Shown: positions 56,326-64,000 of the stretch, piece by piece
Layout of the letters: every line of letters begins with the position of its first letter
Numbering within the stretch: the stretch's first letter is position 1
Assembly (NCBI RefSeq): GCF_900104695.1
Contig: NZ_FNSW01000001.1
Span: 2,294,001 to 2,358,000 of the forward strand
Direction: 5' to 3'
Source: Paenibacillus sp. GP183
GTDB lineage: Bacteria; Bacillota; Bacilli; Paenibacillales; NBRC-103111
DNA: 64,000 nucleotides
Position numbers and translations under genes: made by a program
Notes under the pieces: model-generated
Told to the model about the DNA's origin: nothing
What the model saw: the letters and a program-made list of their open reading frames with translations, nothing else
Database searches by the model: none

Positions 56326-59300
56326 TTACTTTAGAGGGGATAACAGTTCTATCGATCTCTGATTTTTCATAGAAATGCCCAAGAGATCGCAAATTTGCTG
56401 TTTTTCTTTATAATTGGCGTCAAACATGTATAGATGATTAATCACCAAAGCTCTGAGAAGACTGTAGGCCATCACGTTATTTTCAAGTTCGGTTTTTAAT
56501 CGTTTTAACTCATAATAAGGTATGGTGCGAGATTGATCTATCTTAATGGATATCTCTATCAACTTAACAGCTGTTGTAGGATGGCTGAGTGTAATTTTTT
56601 TGAAAGTTTCATACAAATTCTCCGATCCCATAGAATCAGATATTCTTTTGATAGATTGAAATGAAATTCCGCAACAAAGGCTAAAGAGTAATCTCCTTAC
56701 TTGTTTTTCGATCTCTGCTTTTTCCGTTTCTTTGGTTAGCCTTTGCTCCAATATTCCTTGTAAATGTGAAGAAAATGCTTCAATATCTGAATTTAAAGTG
56801 GATAAAAAATAATTTAATGACCTCAAGCCCACCATATAGGCTTCTTCACATAAAATATACTTTTCATCTGCTTTTATGGAACCGTAATAACTTTTTAAAA
56901 TCTGGCCGATAATTTCCACGGTTTTGAATCCCAAATTCATTTGGGCTGCAAAATCCATCTCTGAATCATCATCTTCGTCGATTTCATCTTCTGTAATTGG
57001 CTTTGAAGTAGCGGCAACTTCTTTTTTGCTCCGATCTAAATCATCTTTCAATTTCAATCGATCTTCGCGGTGTTTCTTTACCTCAATATTCTCGTAAACC
57101 ATTTTCGGCACTTCTTCGACTAAACTATTAAGTGCACTAACCTCATCATTTTCGAGATTTGCCGGCACAGTATCTGCAAATATTTTTTGGGCATGGCTAA
57201 ATAATTCATTGAGTATAAAAGGATCTTTTGATAAATGCGTCAAAAACATAATGATATTTGCAAATTCTTCAATATGTACTTTACTGCACATCAATGATAT
57301 TTTCTCTCTGATGGCCAGTTCCGTAATTGAATTTGATAAATATTTAGCTACGAAATAATAATAAACATATTTGTATTTAAATCGATAGATCCCATTAAAT
57401 TTTTCTACGATATTTGCTTCAACCATCCGTGTTATGTTCTTCTCAAAGTCGTACGTTAAATCGTATTCTACAGTAAACCATTTGTGGAAATCTTTCATTT
57501 CATCCTCTGCCATTTCTATGATATTTTGATGAAAGAAACGGTAGGCAAGTTCAGTAATGCAATTATAAAATGCATCGATTTCTTCATGTTTCATGTTAAT
57601 TTTTGATAACGATTGCAATATTAATAAATCATAATAATAACCATAGGAGCTCTCCTTTAAATTATGGGGGACATTACTTTCAATCGTTTGTAAAATGACT
57701 AATAAAAAGAAAGGAAACGCAGGCACATAATTATTTCCAATAATAATATTAATTGTTTCTGTTGCTTTATCATGGTTTTTCTGCAATTCAGCTTCTGTCG
57801 CAGTTTCAAGTTGTCCTATACAATTCCACTTTTCAACAAATTGGGTCCTGAGAAGAAATCCCAATTCCATAATCTCAAATCTTTCGTAATGTGAATGAAA
57901 GCTATCCTCATTCTCATGTTCGTTCATCAAATCTGAGAATTTAAATAACTCATCACACGTTAAAACAATGTATTTATATATGGAAGAAATGTTTTTTAGG
58001 AATTCAAAAGTAAATTTAGTATTAAGTTTTGTTTTGTCGAGATCATCAATAATTATCACTTTTAGGTCATTCGGTAATTGTTTAAATAATTCAAGTGAAT
58101 CTTTTGAATATTGATCTATAAACGTTTTGTATAATAACTGCTGGAAGTCATTTAGATTCGATTTGTTAATTTTGCTTCCATCTAATAAGACTGGCATATA
58201 TCCCTTCTTAAATAAATGGTTATATAACGTTTTACAGTATGTGGTTTTCCCGGATTTTTCAGATCCGAGAATCAGGTATTTATTCGTTTTTTTGAAATCA
58301 ATCAATTCTTTTAAATTTACATATTGCGTTAGTCGATCTGCTTTTTCATGTAATTGAACAACTTTAGAGTCTGGATATATGTAGATATCACTCAGTATAA
58401 CTTTAGTTTTTCGGGGATGATTAATTGTGATCCCAGGGTCATTCAGATAAGCAGAGAAATCGTTATTGATCTGGAAATCTTTGATTTCATTGCCTTGGGA
58501 CCGATCATATTTTATCCATTCGCTACAGTAAATTTGTAAATAATATTTCTCTTTCCAAGAAAACTGAAATAATTGTTGGATTCTATCCAATAAATTGATC
58601 CTAATAAAATTAAATTCACTTTTATTTGGATTATTGCTCTCTTGCAGAACACTACCTTCAATATATTCTGTTATTTGGCCCTGCATATTATCTTTTTTGG
58701 TGAATGTGGAAACATGTTCATGGCCTGTTAATATGACGTCAGAGGTTTCCTCCAATACCTCTTTAATTTTCCTTGAGTTGACGGGTGGATACCAATTTAA
58801 TGGGTGATGCATCATCGAAATAACAAGGTCTCCCTTATTTTTCTTTAATACACTCTCATAATTTTCAATAGGGAAAAATAAGGTACTAGGTACTTCTTTT
58901 CTCTCCGAAATCCACGATGAATTGAAGCAGTTAAAAATAACATGGTAATTTTCTAATTGAAATGAAAAGCTTTTAAATAATTGATCTGTAATTACTGGTT
59001 GATTCTCTAGTTCATGCTTGTGTGCAAATTCAAAATAATGCTTTTGGGGAACACATAATTGTTCAATAATTGAAGGATCTATGACATCAGTATTATTCGA
59101 TTTTATGCTGTTTAAAATGACAGTTCTTACTGTCTGAGCCTGTTCATCAAAGTAACAGTCATGATTCCCAGGAATCGTAATGACCGAAATAGGTAGATTT
59201 TTAACCCTTTTTATATTAGATTTGATCTCTTCCAAGTATTCATTTGCAAGAGCATATTCTTCTGATTTTCCCGAAAATGCGGTATCACCACTGATTGCAA

Positions 59301-59427
59301 TAAAAAGATGGCTAATCGCTAATAGTTCATCTTGGATTACAGCATGCAATTTTTCCACTTTGTATTTAAAACTATTTTTATCGCTCTTTAAGTGAATATC
59401 ACTTAATTGAAGTATTCCTATTTGCAT
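56326..59427 (-). CDS. Metallophosphoesterase fused to a STAND-like NTPase; candidate defence protein
   Basis: A 1033-residue single-gene locus. Residues 1-270 are a calcineurin-like phosphoesterase with its full metal set: SDIHL (residue 9), GDTAFSG (about 47), GNHD (about 88), MHHPLNW and GHEH. Near residue 390 there is a P-loop, LGSEKSGKTTYCKTL, and near 445 a Walker B, KVIIIDDLDK; the region then resembles STAND ATPases with a helical C-terminal half that would be the sensor. The architecture (effector, NTPase, helical repeats) is that of NLR-like anti-phage proteins. It is next to the integrase end of an integrative element, a usual site for such genes. ATG after GGAGGATAGTTAG. Confidence 0.85.
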   Translation of the reverse strand: MQIGILQLSDIHLKSDKNSFKYKVEKLHAVIQDELLAISHLFIAISGDTAFSGKSEEYALANEYLEEIKSNIKRVKNLPISVITIPGNHDCYFDEQAQTVRTVILNSIKSNNTDVIDPSIIEQLCVPQKHYFEFAHKHELENQPVITDQLFKSFSFQLENYHVIFNCFNSSWISERKEVPSTLFFPIENYESVLKKNKGDLVISMMHHPLNWYPPVNSRKIKEVLEETSDVILTGHEHVSTFTKKDNMQGQITEYIEGSVLQESNNPNKSEFNFIRINLLDRIQQLFQFSWKEKYYLQIYCSEWIKYDRSQGNEIKDFQINNDFSAYLNDPGITINHPRKTKVILSDIYIYPDSKVVQLHEKADRLTQYVNLKELIDFKKTNKYLILGSEKSGKTTYCKTLYNHLFKKGYMPVLLDGSKINKSNLNDFQQLLYKTFIDQYSKDSLELFKQLPNDLKVIIIDDLDKTKLNTKFTFEFLKNISSIYKYIVLTCDELFKFSDLMNEHENEDSFHSHYERFEIMELGFLLRTQFVEKWNCIGQLETATEAELQKNHDKATETINIIIGNNYVPAFPFFLLVILQTIESNVPHNLKESSYGYYYDLLILQSLSKINMKHEEIDAFYNCITELAYRFFHQNIIEMAEDEMKDFHKWFTVEYDLTYDFEKNITRMVEANIVEKFNGIYRFKYKYVYYYFVAKYLSNSITELAIREKISLMCSKVHIEEFANIIMFLTHLSKDPFILNELFSHAQKIFADTVPANLENDEVSALNSLVEEVPKMVYENIEVKKHREDRLKLKDDLDRSKKEVAATSKPITEDEIDEDDDSEMDFAAQMNLGFKTVEIIGQILKSYYGSIKADEKYILCEEAYMVGLRSLNYFLSTLNSDIEAFSSHLQGILEQRLTKETEKAEIEKQVRRLLFSLCCGISFQSIKRISDSMGSENLYETFKKITLSHPTTAVKLIEISIKIDQSRTIPYYELKRLKTELENNVMAYSLLRALVINHLYMFDANYKEKQQICDLLGISMKNQRSIELLSPLK

Positions 59428-59930
59428 CTAACTATCCTCCAGACCAAAAATAGATAATTTCTATAAATTTTGCATCCTGTTCCTTATTCATGTGAGGAAT
59501 ATTATTGTTTTACAGTATTATTTGAAGAAAAGTAATCTTGATGAATTCATTATCTCTAGTATCGTGATATTTGTTTTGTCCTTCATCTTATTCCTACTAA
59601 AGTCCCGTCAATAATACCATAAGATTACAATTTTTTCACATTAATCTTTTTAAATCCGTTACTTTTCATTTATTTATAATATTTTGATAGTTTTCATAGT
59701 GTGTCAGTTATATCTTACCCACAATTCTTCATACCCAAATCGGAAAATGGGGTCAAGATCTTGTTTTCTCCTCGATCAGTAAATAGGATAATGTGGACTC
59801 TCACAAGGATTTAGTTTGCGAATTCGCTTCTGAGTAAGCCTTACACAAATTCAAACGTACAAATAGTTACTTTTTCAGTATTTGTTCGTGAATATGAAAA
59901 TACATATCGTCAGCAAAACAAGCGATAATA
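59428..59930. other. Gene-free stretch
   Basis: AT-rich DNA between the defence-like gene and the recombination module. I see no coding frame of substance. It probably holds the promoter of the gene at 56326. Confidence 0.5.
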
Positions 59931-59958
59931 AGTCACTCATTCATTTGAGTGGCTTTTT
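59931..59958 (+). terminator. Intrinsic terminator
   Basis: Stem AGTCACTC/GAGTGGCT followed by TTTTTG on the plus strand. No clear plus-strand gene precedes it, so it may serve a lost gene; it overlaps the end of the frame at 59933. Confidence 0.55.
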
Positions 59959-60148
59959 GTTTGAAATGAAAGAAGCATTTTATTTCTGATTTCAACTTAT
60001 GCCATCCTGTATCAGATAAATATTGACCTTCACCTGTAAAGCGATTTACTTTAACTACAAAGCGTGTAGATCCTGTTGTGTCGTAATAATATATTGTCGA
60101 ATAGACGGATGCCTGTCCATCCAAACCCTCTGCTTGGTGCTTATGCAT
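59933..60148 (-). CDS. Small hypothetical protein, possibly a fragment, 71 aa
   Basis: Reads MHKHQAEGLDGQASVYSTIY then YYDTTGSTRFVVKVNRFTGE, which looks like real beta-rich protein, and a basic end. It has no clear ribosome site and overlaps a plus-strand terminator, so it may be a remnant. No family recognised. Confidence 0.4.
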   Translation of the reverse strand: MHKHQAEGLDGQASVYSTIYYYDTTGSTRFVVKVNRFTGEGQYLSDTGWHKLKSEIKCFFHFKQKATQMNE

Positions 60149-60271
60149 TGATAAAACTGCAATACCTACAGCAATTTAGTAACCGTTGCCGATTTGAATT
60201 TAGAATTTATTTCTCTTTAATTGGAATAGGACAAATCATAATCTGCATAAGTTCGTACCAAACGAGGTGAT

Positions 60272-60454
60272 ATGATGGAAGCCAAAACCGATGAAAAGAT
60301 TATGTTAGGGGTTAAAGACATAATGAAGAAAATGGGAATTGGTCGCGATCGAGCCTACGAAATTATTAAAAGAGGTGAATTTCGCTCCATAAAAGTGGGT
60401 CGAAGATATCTCGTTCATGAAGAGGTGTTTGAAAACTGGCTGAAAGGTGAATGA
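60272..60454 (+). CDS. Excisionase-like helix-turn-helix protein
   Basis: A 60-residue protein: MLGVKDIMKKMGIGRDRAYE then IIKRGEFRSIKVGRRYLVHE and VFENWLKGE. This is the HTH_17/Xis pattern ('DI.e.lgis...aY.likkg..p.ikvGr.y.v'), as in Tn916-type excisionases. The ATG follows GAGGTGATATG. It is 113 bases ahead of the integrase and should control excision. Confidence 0.9.
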   Translation: MMEAKTDEKIMLGVKDIMKKMGIGRDRAYEIIKRGEFRSIKVGRRYLVHEEVFENWLKGE

Positions 60455-60566
60455 AATCCAAATTATGGCCATGTGTTTGGAGTCAGGCTATGTGATAAAA
60501 TGTTAGGACAATAGATCACATATTTGGCTCCGTTCTTTTGATGGTCACAAAGAAGCGGAGGGAAAA

Positions 60567-61682
60567 ATGGCTTCAATTTCACTGAACAAACAAACAAAAA
60601 AATGGGAATTAGTCATTGGGTATTATGACAAAAATGGTAAACGCAAACAAATTCGTCGAAGAGGATTTAACACAAAGCGAGAAGCAAACGACGTGATGAT
60701 TGAACTTCAAAAAGAGGTTAAGGATGAGGACTACGTAGAGATAAATCAAGTAACTGTGGTTCAGTTCATCAAAAAGTGGTTGGAAAATGAATATATTATG
60801 GGAGTTGAAGACACCACCTATTACAATGCAAATCTCTTAATGAAGAATCATATTAAGCCTCGATTTGAGAAGTTAAAATTGCAAAATTTAAACGCAGAGC
60901 GATGCCAAGAATTCATTTCAAACATGTACAAAAAAGGATATGCCTACAGTACGATTGATGGGGTTTCGAACCTCATTAAGAAGGCATTGGATTCAGCGGT
61001 ATCAAAAAAATACATCAAGTCCAACTATATGCGAACCGCTTCCATGCCAAAGAAGAAACAAAAAGAGATGATAGTCTGGACATCGGAGCAAGTGAACCAG
61101 TTTTTGCATGCTACCAAACATAGGAGATTTTACTGTGCTTATGCACTAGCCTTGCTTGCTGGAATGCGTCAGGGTGAGATATTGGGTCTTCGTTGGAAGG
61201 ATATTGATTTCGAAAAGAAGACAGTAACAGTCAACCAGACACTTACTCACTACGGTAAGAGTATTAAAAGTGGAGCTAAAACTGCTTCTGGGGTTAGAAC
61301 GATTTCTGTTTCTGCACAATTAATTGAAGTACTCAAAAAGCAGAGGAGAGATTACTTAGAACTAAAACTATGTCTTGGGGAAGCATTTGAGGATATGGAT
61401 ATTGTGATGTTCAATCTAAGAAACGGCAAAACCATTTTCCCAGCTAATTTAACGAAAACTTATAAAAAGGATGTTAAGGATTCAGGACTCCCTCATATCT
61501 CATTTCATTCCTTGAGACACACACATGCTACAATGCTTATTTCGAAAAATGTTCATGCCAAAATCATTTCTAGCAGGTTAGGACATTCTAAAATTGGTGT
61601 GACGCTCGATATTTACAGCCATGTGTTACCTGCTATGCAGCAAGAGGCGGTTGATAAGTTAGACGAAATGATCATTTTGTGA
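60567..61682 (+). CDS. Tyrosine integrase (Tn916/phage type)
   Basis: A 371-residue integrase. N-terminal AP2-like arm-binding domain (NGKRKQIRRRGFNTKREAND), SAM-like core-binding domain (residues 70-165), then the catalytic domain with all residues: Arg in LLAGMRQGEILGLRW, HxxR in HSLRHTHATML, His in RLGHSKIGVTLDIYSH and Tyr in DIYSHV. The start ATG at 60567 follows AAGCGGAGGGAAAA. It ends 67 bases before the palindromic core in yunC, as expected of an integrase at the edge of its element. Confidence 0.95.
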   Translation: MASISLNKQTKKWELVIGYYDKNGKRKQIRRRGFNTKREANDVMIELQKEVKDEDYVEINQVTVVQFIKKWLENEYIMGVEDTTYYNANLLMKNHIKPRFEKLKLQNLNAERCQEFISNMYKKGYAYSTIDGVSNLIKKALDSAVSKKYIKSNYMRTASMPKKKQKEMIVWTSEQVNQFLHATKHRRFYCAYALALLAGMRQGEILGLRWKDIDFEKKTVTVNQTLTHYGKSIKSGAKTASGVRTISVSAQLIEVLKKQRRDYLELKLCLGEAFEDMDIVMFNLRNGKTIFPANLTKTYKKDVKDSGLPHISFHSLRHTHATMLISKNVHAKIISSRLGHSKIGVTLDIYSHVLPAMQQEAVDKLDEMIIL

Positions 61683-61714
61683 CCGCTGTGTGACTCTTGG
61701 AGAAAAATGTTGCT

Positions 61715-61742
61715 AAAACCCTTGATGTTAAAGGGTTTTTCA
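61715..61742 (+). terminator. Intrinsic terminator of the integrase
   Basis: Stem AAACCCTT/AAAGGGTTT with five T after it, directly downstream of the integrase stop. Confidence 0.85.
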
Positions 61743-61748
61743 CGACAA

Positions 61749-61773
61749 ATATCATGTGCTCCGCACATGATAT
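61749..61773. other. Probable attachment core within yunC
   Basis: ATATCATGTGC, TCC, GCACATGATAT: 11-base inverted arms around 3 bases, at the point where the yunC reading frame stops making family sense. It overlaps the codons for YIMCGAHDI. Confidence 0.65.
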
Positions 61774-61885
61774 ATCCTTTTTCTGTCGTTACGATAATTA
61801 ACGTAGTTTTAGGTAATTTCACTTCTATGGCAGTGACTTTGTGATTGTCTATCATGATCGGTTCGACGTGAAACATGGCAAGCAC
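61749..61885 (-). pseudogene. yunC: yunC (DUF1805) 5' part, cut by the integrative element
   Basis: The minus-strand frame reads FHVEPIMIDNHKVTAIEVKL then PKTTLIIVTTEKGYIMCGAH, an excellent match to the first half of YunC/DUF1805. After MCGAHDI the sequence runs into integrase 3' DNA, so the other half is missing. I expect it at the far left end of the element, outside this window. AAGGGGCGTGCTTGCC precedes ATG 61876. Confidence 0.82.
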
Positions 61886-62005
61886 GCCCCTTCAAACTAT
61901 GGTTACAGCACTATATGTGAGCAAAAGGCATATGGTGAGAAACTGTACATTGGGGTATCCAATCATGATATAGTGAGCTTAAGAGAAAATTAATATGGAG
62001 GATTT

Positions 62006-62512
62006 ATGGAAGAAGATAAGAAGAAATCCAATGTTAAAGGACAATTATTTACTATAGAGGTTTTAATGGAGGCTGAGTCCAATGGGATCGCCTTGGAAAG
62101 GCTGCTCCATATTCTTAATACAGAAGCAATCAAGGACTATAAAGTGACAAGCGGCATCGAACTGGGGAAGCTGGTTGACCTGAATATCAAAGAGAGCGTC
62201 AAGCAAGCGCTGCCCTACAGGAAGGACATCGAGACCAAAAAAGAAACAGAAACGAAAACCAGAAAGCAGCCTAACACCGCGGCTCGTCAAGATACCACTT
62301 CAAATACACTGATCAATCAGCTTGGATCCTTCATACAAAATAATGTATTGATTCGGTTAACGGTCGTGAAAGGCAAGAGTGTGAAGCTCAACATCCCCTG
62401 CAGAGTCCTGAATTATGATGCAGATTCACAAAATGTCAGCGTCTACCATGTGGATGAGAAAAAAGTTTATCTGTTTAAGCTGAACGAAATCGATGATTTT
62501 GTTACTGGGTAA
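62006..62512 (+). CDS. Hypothetical chromosomal protein, 168 aa
   Basis: Starts ATG 62006 after GGAGGATTT. The N-terminal part (QLFTIEVLMEAESNGIALER then LLHILNT) is helical, a Lys/Glu/Thr-rich linker follows, and the end is a small barrel-like domain (NVLIRLTVVKGKSVKLNIPC, VSVYHVDEKKVYLFKLNEID). It resembles an Sm-like or CcdB-type small barrel but I do not assign a family. A strong terminator follows. GC content is higher than in the element, consistent with core chromosome. Confidence 0.7.
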   Translation: MEEDKKKSNVKGQLFTIEVLMEAESNGIALERLLHILNTEAIKDYKVTSGIELGKLVDLNIKESVKQALPYRKDIETKKETETKTRKQPNTAARQDTTSNTLINQLGSFIQNNVLIRLTVVKGKSVKLNIPCRVLNYDADSQNVSVYHVDEKKVYLFKLNEIDDFVTG

Positions 62513-62517
62513 ACAGA

Positions 62518-62563
62518 GAAAGGTGCTGACTCTCAGCCTTAGCTGATGGGCAGCACCTTTTGT
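62518..62563. terminator. Intrinsic terminator
   Basis: AAAGGTGCTG/CAGCACCTTTT stem, usable in both directions, between the convergent genes at 62006 and 62634. Confidence 0.85.
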
Positions 62564-62633
62564 TATTATGGCGGCGACGCAAATTACGTCTTATCACAAT
62601 CAAGTTTCTTTTGACCGCCATTTACTTACACTA

Positions 62634-64000
62634 TCACTGAACCTCGGAAACCTCTTCTTTTTTAAGCATGGTTTCCAATTGGATGGCGCCCACTGGGGGG
62701 CTGAACCAGTAGCCTTGTATCTCGTTGCATTGGTTCTCATGCAGGAAATGCAGCTGTTCCTTGGTTTCTACACCTTCGGCGATCACTTTCAAGTTCAAAT
62801 GGTGCGTCATGGAAATAATTGTTGTGACAATTGCCGCATCATTCGGATCGATCATGATATCCCGGACGAAGGAACGATCAATTTTCAGCTTGTCGATAGG
62901 GAATCTTTTCAAGTAATAGAGCGAGCTGTAGCCTGTCCCGAAATCATCGATACTGATCTTGACGCCCAGTTCCTTGAGCTCCAGCAGGGACTGAATGGCG
63001 TACTCGACATCCATGGTCATGCTTTCTGTAATTTCGAGCTCCAAATAATGCGGATCCAGCCCTGTTTGGAGAAGTACCTGGTTGATTTTTCCCTTTAAAT
63101 TATGCTGGAAGAACTGCCGCATCGACAGATTCACCGCTATAGGGAATGGATCGTAGCCCTGCTCCTGCCACTCTTTGTTCTGTTTGCAGGCAGCTCGCAG
63201 CACCCATTCGCCCAATGGAACAATCAGACCCGATTCCTCTGCCAGAGGAATAAACTGCTTCGGCAAGATCATGCCGCGCTCGGGGTGATTCCAGCGTACG
63301 AGTGCCTCGACACCTACAATACGGGCTGTCTCTATATCCATTTGCGGTTGATAATAAAGCTCGAATTCATCATTGGCAATGGCTTTTCGCAGTTCACTTT
63401 CCAGCTTGAGCCGGTTCAGTGAAACAGATTTCATATCCGTATTGAAAATTTGAAATTCATTTCGGCCTTTTTCTTTAGCTCTGGCCAATGCGATATCGGC
63501 GTACTTGGTAAGTGTTTCTGCATCTTCATTCTCATCGGAGGAAATCGCTATGCCGATACTGGCTGTGATATGAATCTCATTCTGCTCCAATAGAAAAGGC
63601 ACTTCCAATACCCGAATGATTCCGGCCACTAGAGTCATCACATCATTGTGATCCTCCACATTGGGATAAAAGAACGAGAATTCGTCCCCTTCCGACCTGG
63701 CTAGGAAATCACGATCCGTAATACAGCGTGTAAACCGCTCGGCAAGCTGCATGAGCAGCATATTGCCATAATCATGTCCGAAGCTGTCATTAACCAGCTT
63801 GAACCCGTCAATATCCAGATAAAATACGGCCAGATTAGTTCCAGCCGATTTCATGGCTTTTAATGTTTCGTTCAATTGTTCATTAAAGAGCAGACGGTTG
63901 GGCAAGCCTGTCATGTCGTCATAGAAGGCCATGTAGCGGATTTGCGCATCAACTCTTTTGCGTTCAGTGATATCCTGGCCTATCAAGATGCTCCCTCTGG
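62634..64000 (-). CDS. PAS-GGDEF-EAL cyclic-di-GMP protein, partial
   Basis: The gene runs off the right edge; at least 455 C-terminal residues are visible. LIGQDITERKRVDAQIRYMA is the end of a PAS/PAC module. The GGDEF domain follows (FYDDMTGLPNRLLFNEQLNE) with the active loop changed to RSEGDEF, so cyclase activity is possible but not certain. The EAL domain has EALVRWNHPERGMI, ITESMTMDVEYAI and IDDFGTGYSSLYYLKRFPID, all intact, so it likely cleaves cyclic-di-GMP. Core chromosomal gene. Confidence 0.92.
   Translation of the reverse strand, partial: RGSILIGQDITERKRVDAQIRYMAFYDDMTGLPNRLLFNEQLNETLKAMKSAGTNLAVFYLDIDGFKLVNDSFGHDYGNMLLMQLAERFTRCITDRDFLARSEGDEFSFFYPNVEDHNDVMTLVAGIIRVLEVPFLLEQNEIHITASIGIAISSDENEDAETLTKYADIALARAKEKGRNEFQIFNTDMKSVSLNRLKLESELRKAIANDEFELYYQPQMDIETARIVGVEALVRWNHPERGMILPKQFIPLAEESGLIVPLGEWVLRAACKQNKEWQEQGYDPFPIAVNLSMRQFFQHNLKGKINQVLLQTGLDPHYLELEITESMTMDVEYAIQSLLELKELGVKISIDDFGTGYSSLYYLKRFPIDKLKIDRSFVRDIMIDPNDAAIVTTIISMTHHLNLKVIAEGVETKEQLHFLHENQCNEIQGYWFSPPVGAIQLETMLKKEEVSEVQ

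Noticed and set aside
60567-61682. The tyrosine integrase as the enzyme that moves the cassettes
   Set aside because: It belongs to the Tn916/phage type with an excisionase partner and has its own likely core site in yunC, which does not resemble the cassette boxes. It cannot be fully excluded without testing.
1-64000. tRNA and rRNA genes
   Set aside because: I looked for cloverleaf-like and conserved rRNA sequence by eye and saw none; a dedicated search would be needed to exclude a tRNA fully.

Overview
The window looks like accessory DNA from a low-GC Gram-positive bacterium of the Bacillales, most likely Paenibacillaceae. The grounds are strong AGGAGG-type ribosome sites, frequent TTG and GTG starts, a YolD-like protein, a perfect CIRCE operator, an Hfq of Bacillus type, a yunC fragment and a COG1306-type lipoprotein. 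This is a judgement from family content; no rRNA or tRNA gene is present to confirm it.

Region 1 (about 1-37.4 kb) is a long array of small unrelated genes, nearly all on the minus strand. Almost every gene is followed, at or within about 30-100 bases of its stop codon, by a 60-100 base repeat. The repeat has a left box (TGCCCGTTAG), a variable but base-paired stem-loop, and a right box made of two inverted arms, CAACTATCG and CGTTAGTTG, around a five-base spacer. The general plan (one gene plus one structured 3' site, genes pointing away from a recombinase locus, mixed functions, many decayed members) is that of an integron cassette array, but no integron integrase is visible and the outer boxes are direct, not inverted. 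Contents include two LysE-type exporters, a sensor kinase, a P-loop kinase, a racemase-like protein, GrpB, a PLD-like protein, a HAD phosphatase, methyltransferases, GNAT, DinB, methionine aminopeptidase, PadR plus HAAS-VanZ, WD40-like proteins, several lipoproteins and many tiny membrane proteins. An IS21-family element (10126-12774) with a 7-base target duplication has split one tiny cassette gene. Around 28.9-35.8 kb a second, longer repeat family is mixed in and two genes lie on the plus strand.

Region 2 (37.5-42.8 kb) borders the array. A minus-strand pair (a protein with a long coiled coil and a small partner) diverges from a plus-strand trio: a 53-residue protein and two large serine recombinases. 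Four GGTTAAC motifs lie in the divergent promoter region, and a perfect 52-base palindrome with further copies of a 16-base motif lies just after the recombinases. I propose, as inference, that these recombinases could move the cassettes.

Region 3 (42.8-50.8 kb) has an ATP-dependent DNA ligase and an arsenic resistance operon (arsC-like, arsR, arsB, arsC, broken arsI, tyrosine phosphatase), followed by decayed flavin monooxygenase, arsR and Cys-Cys mini-protein genes, a stalk-domain protein and a MarR regulator.

Region 4 (50.8-59.5 kb) holds a YolD-like protein, a CIRCE-controlled pair (48-residue basic protein and GIY-YIG protein), a membrane protein next to an extra Hfq, an AlbA_2/Schlafen-type protein, a COG1306-type lipoprotein, and a 1033-residue metallophosphoesterase-NTPase protein that resembles anti-phage STAND proteins.

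Region 5 (59.9-64 kb) is the right edge of an integrative element: a small excisionase-like protein and a tyrosine integrase whose 3' end abuts a truncated yunC, which I read as the attachment site. Beyond it are ordinary chromosomal genes, including a GGDEF-EAL protein that runs off the window.
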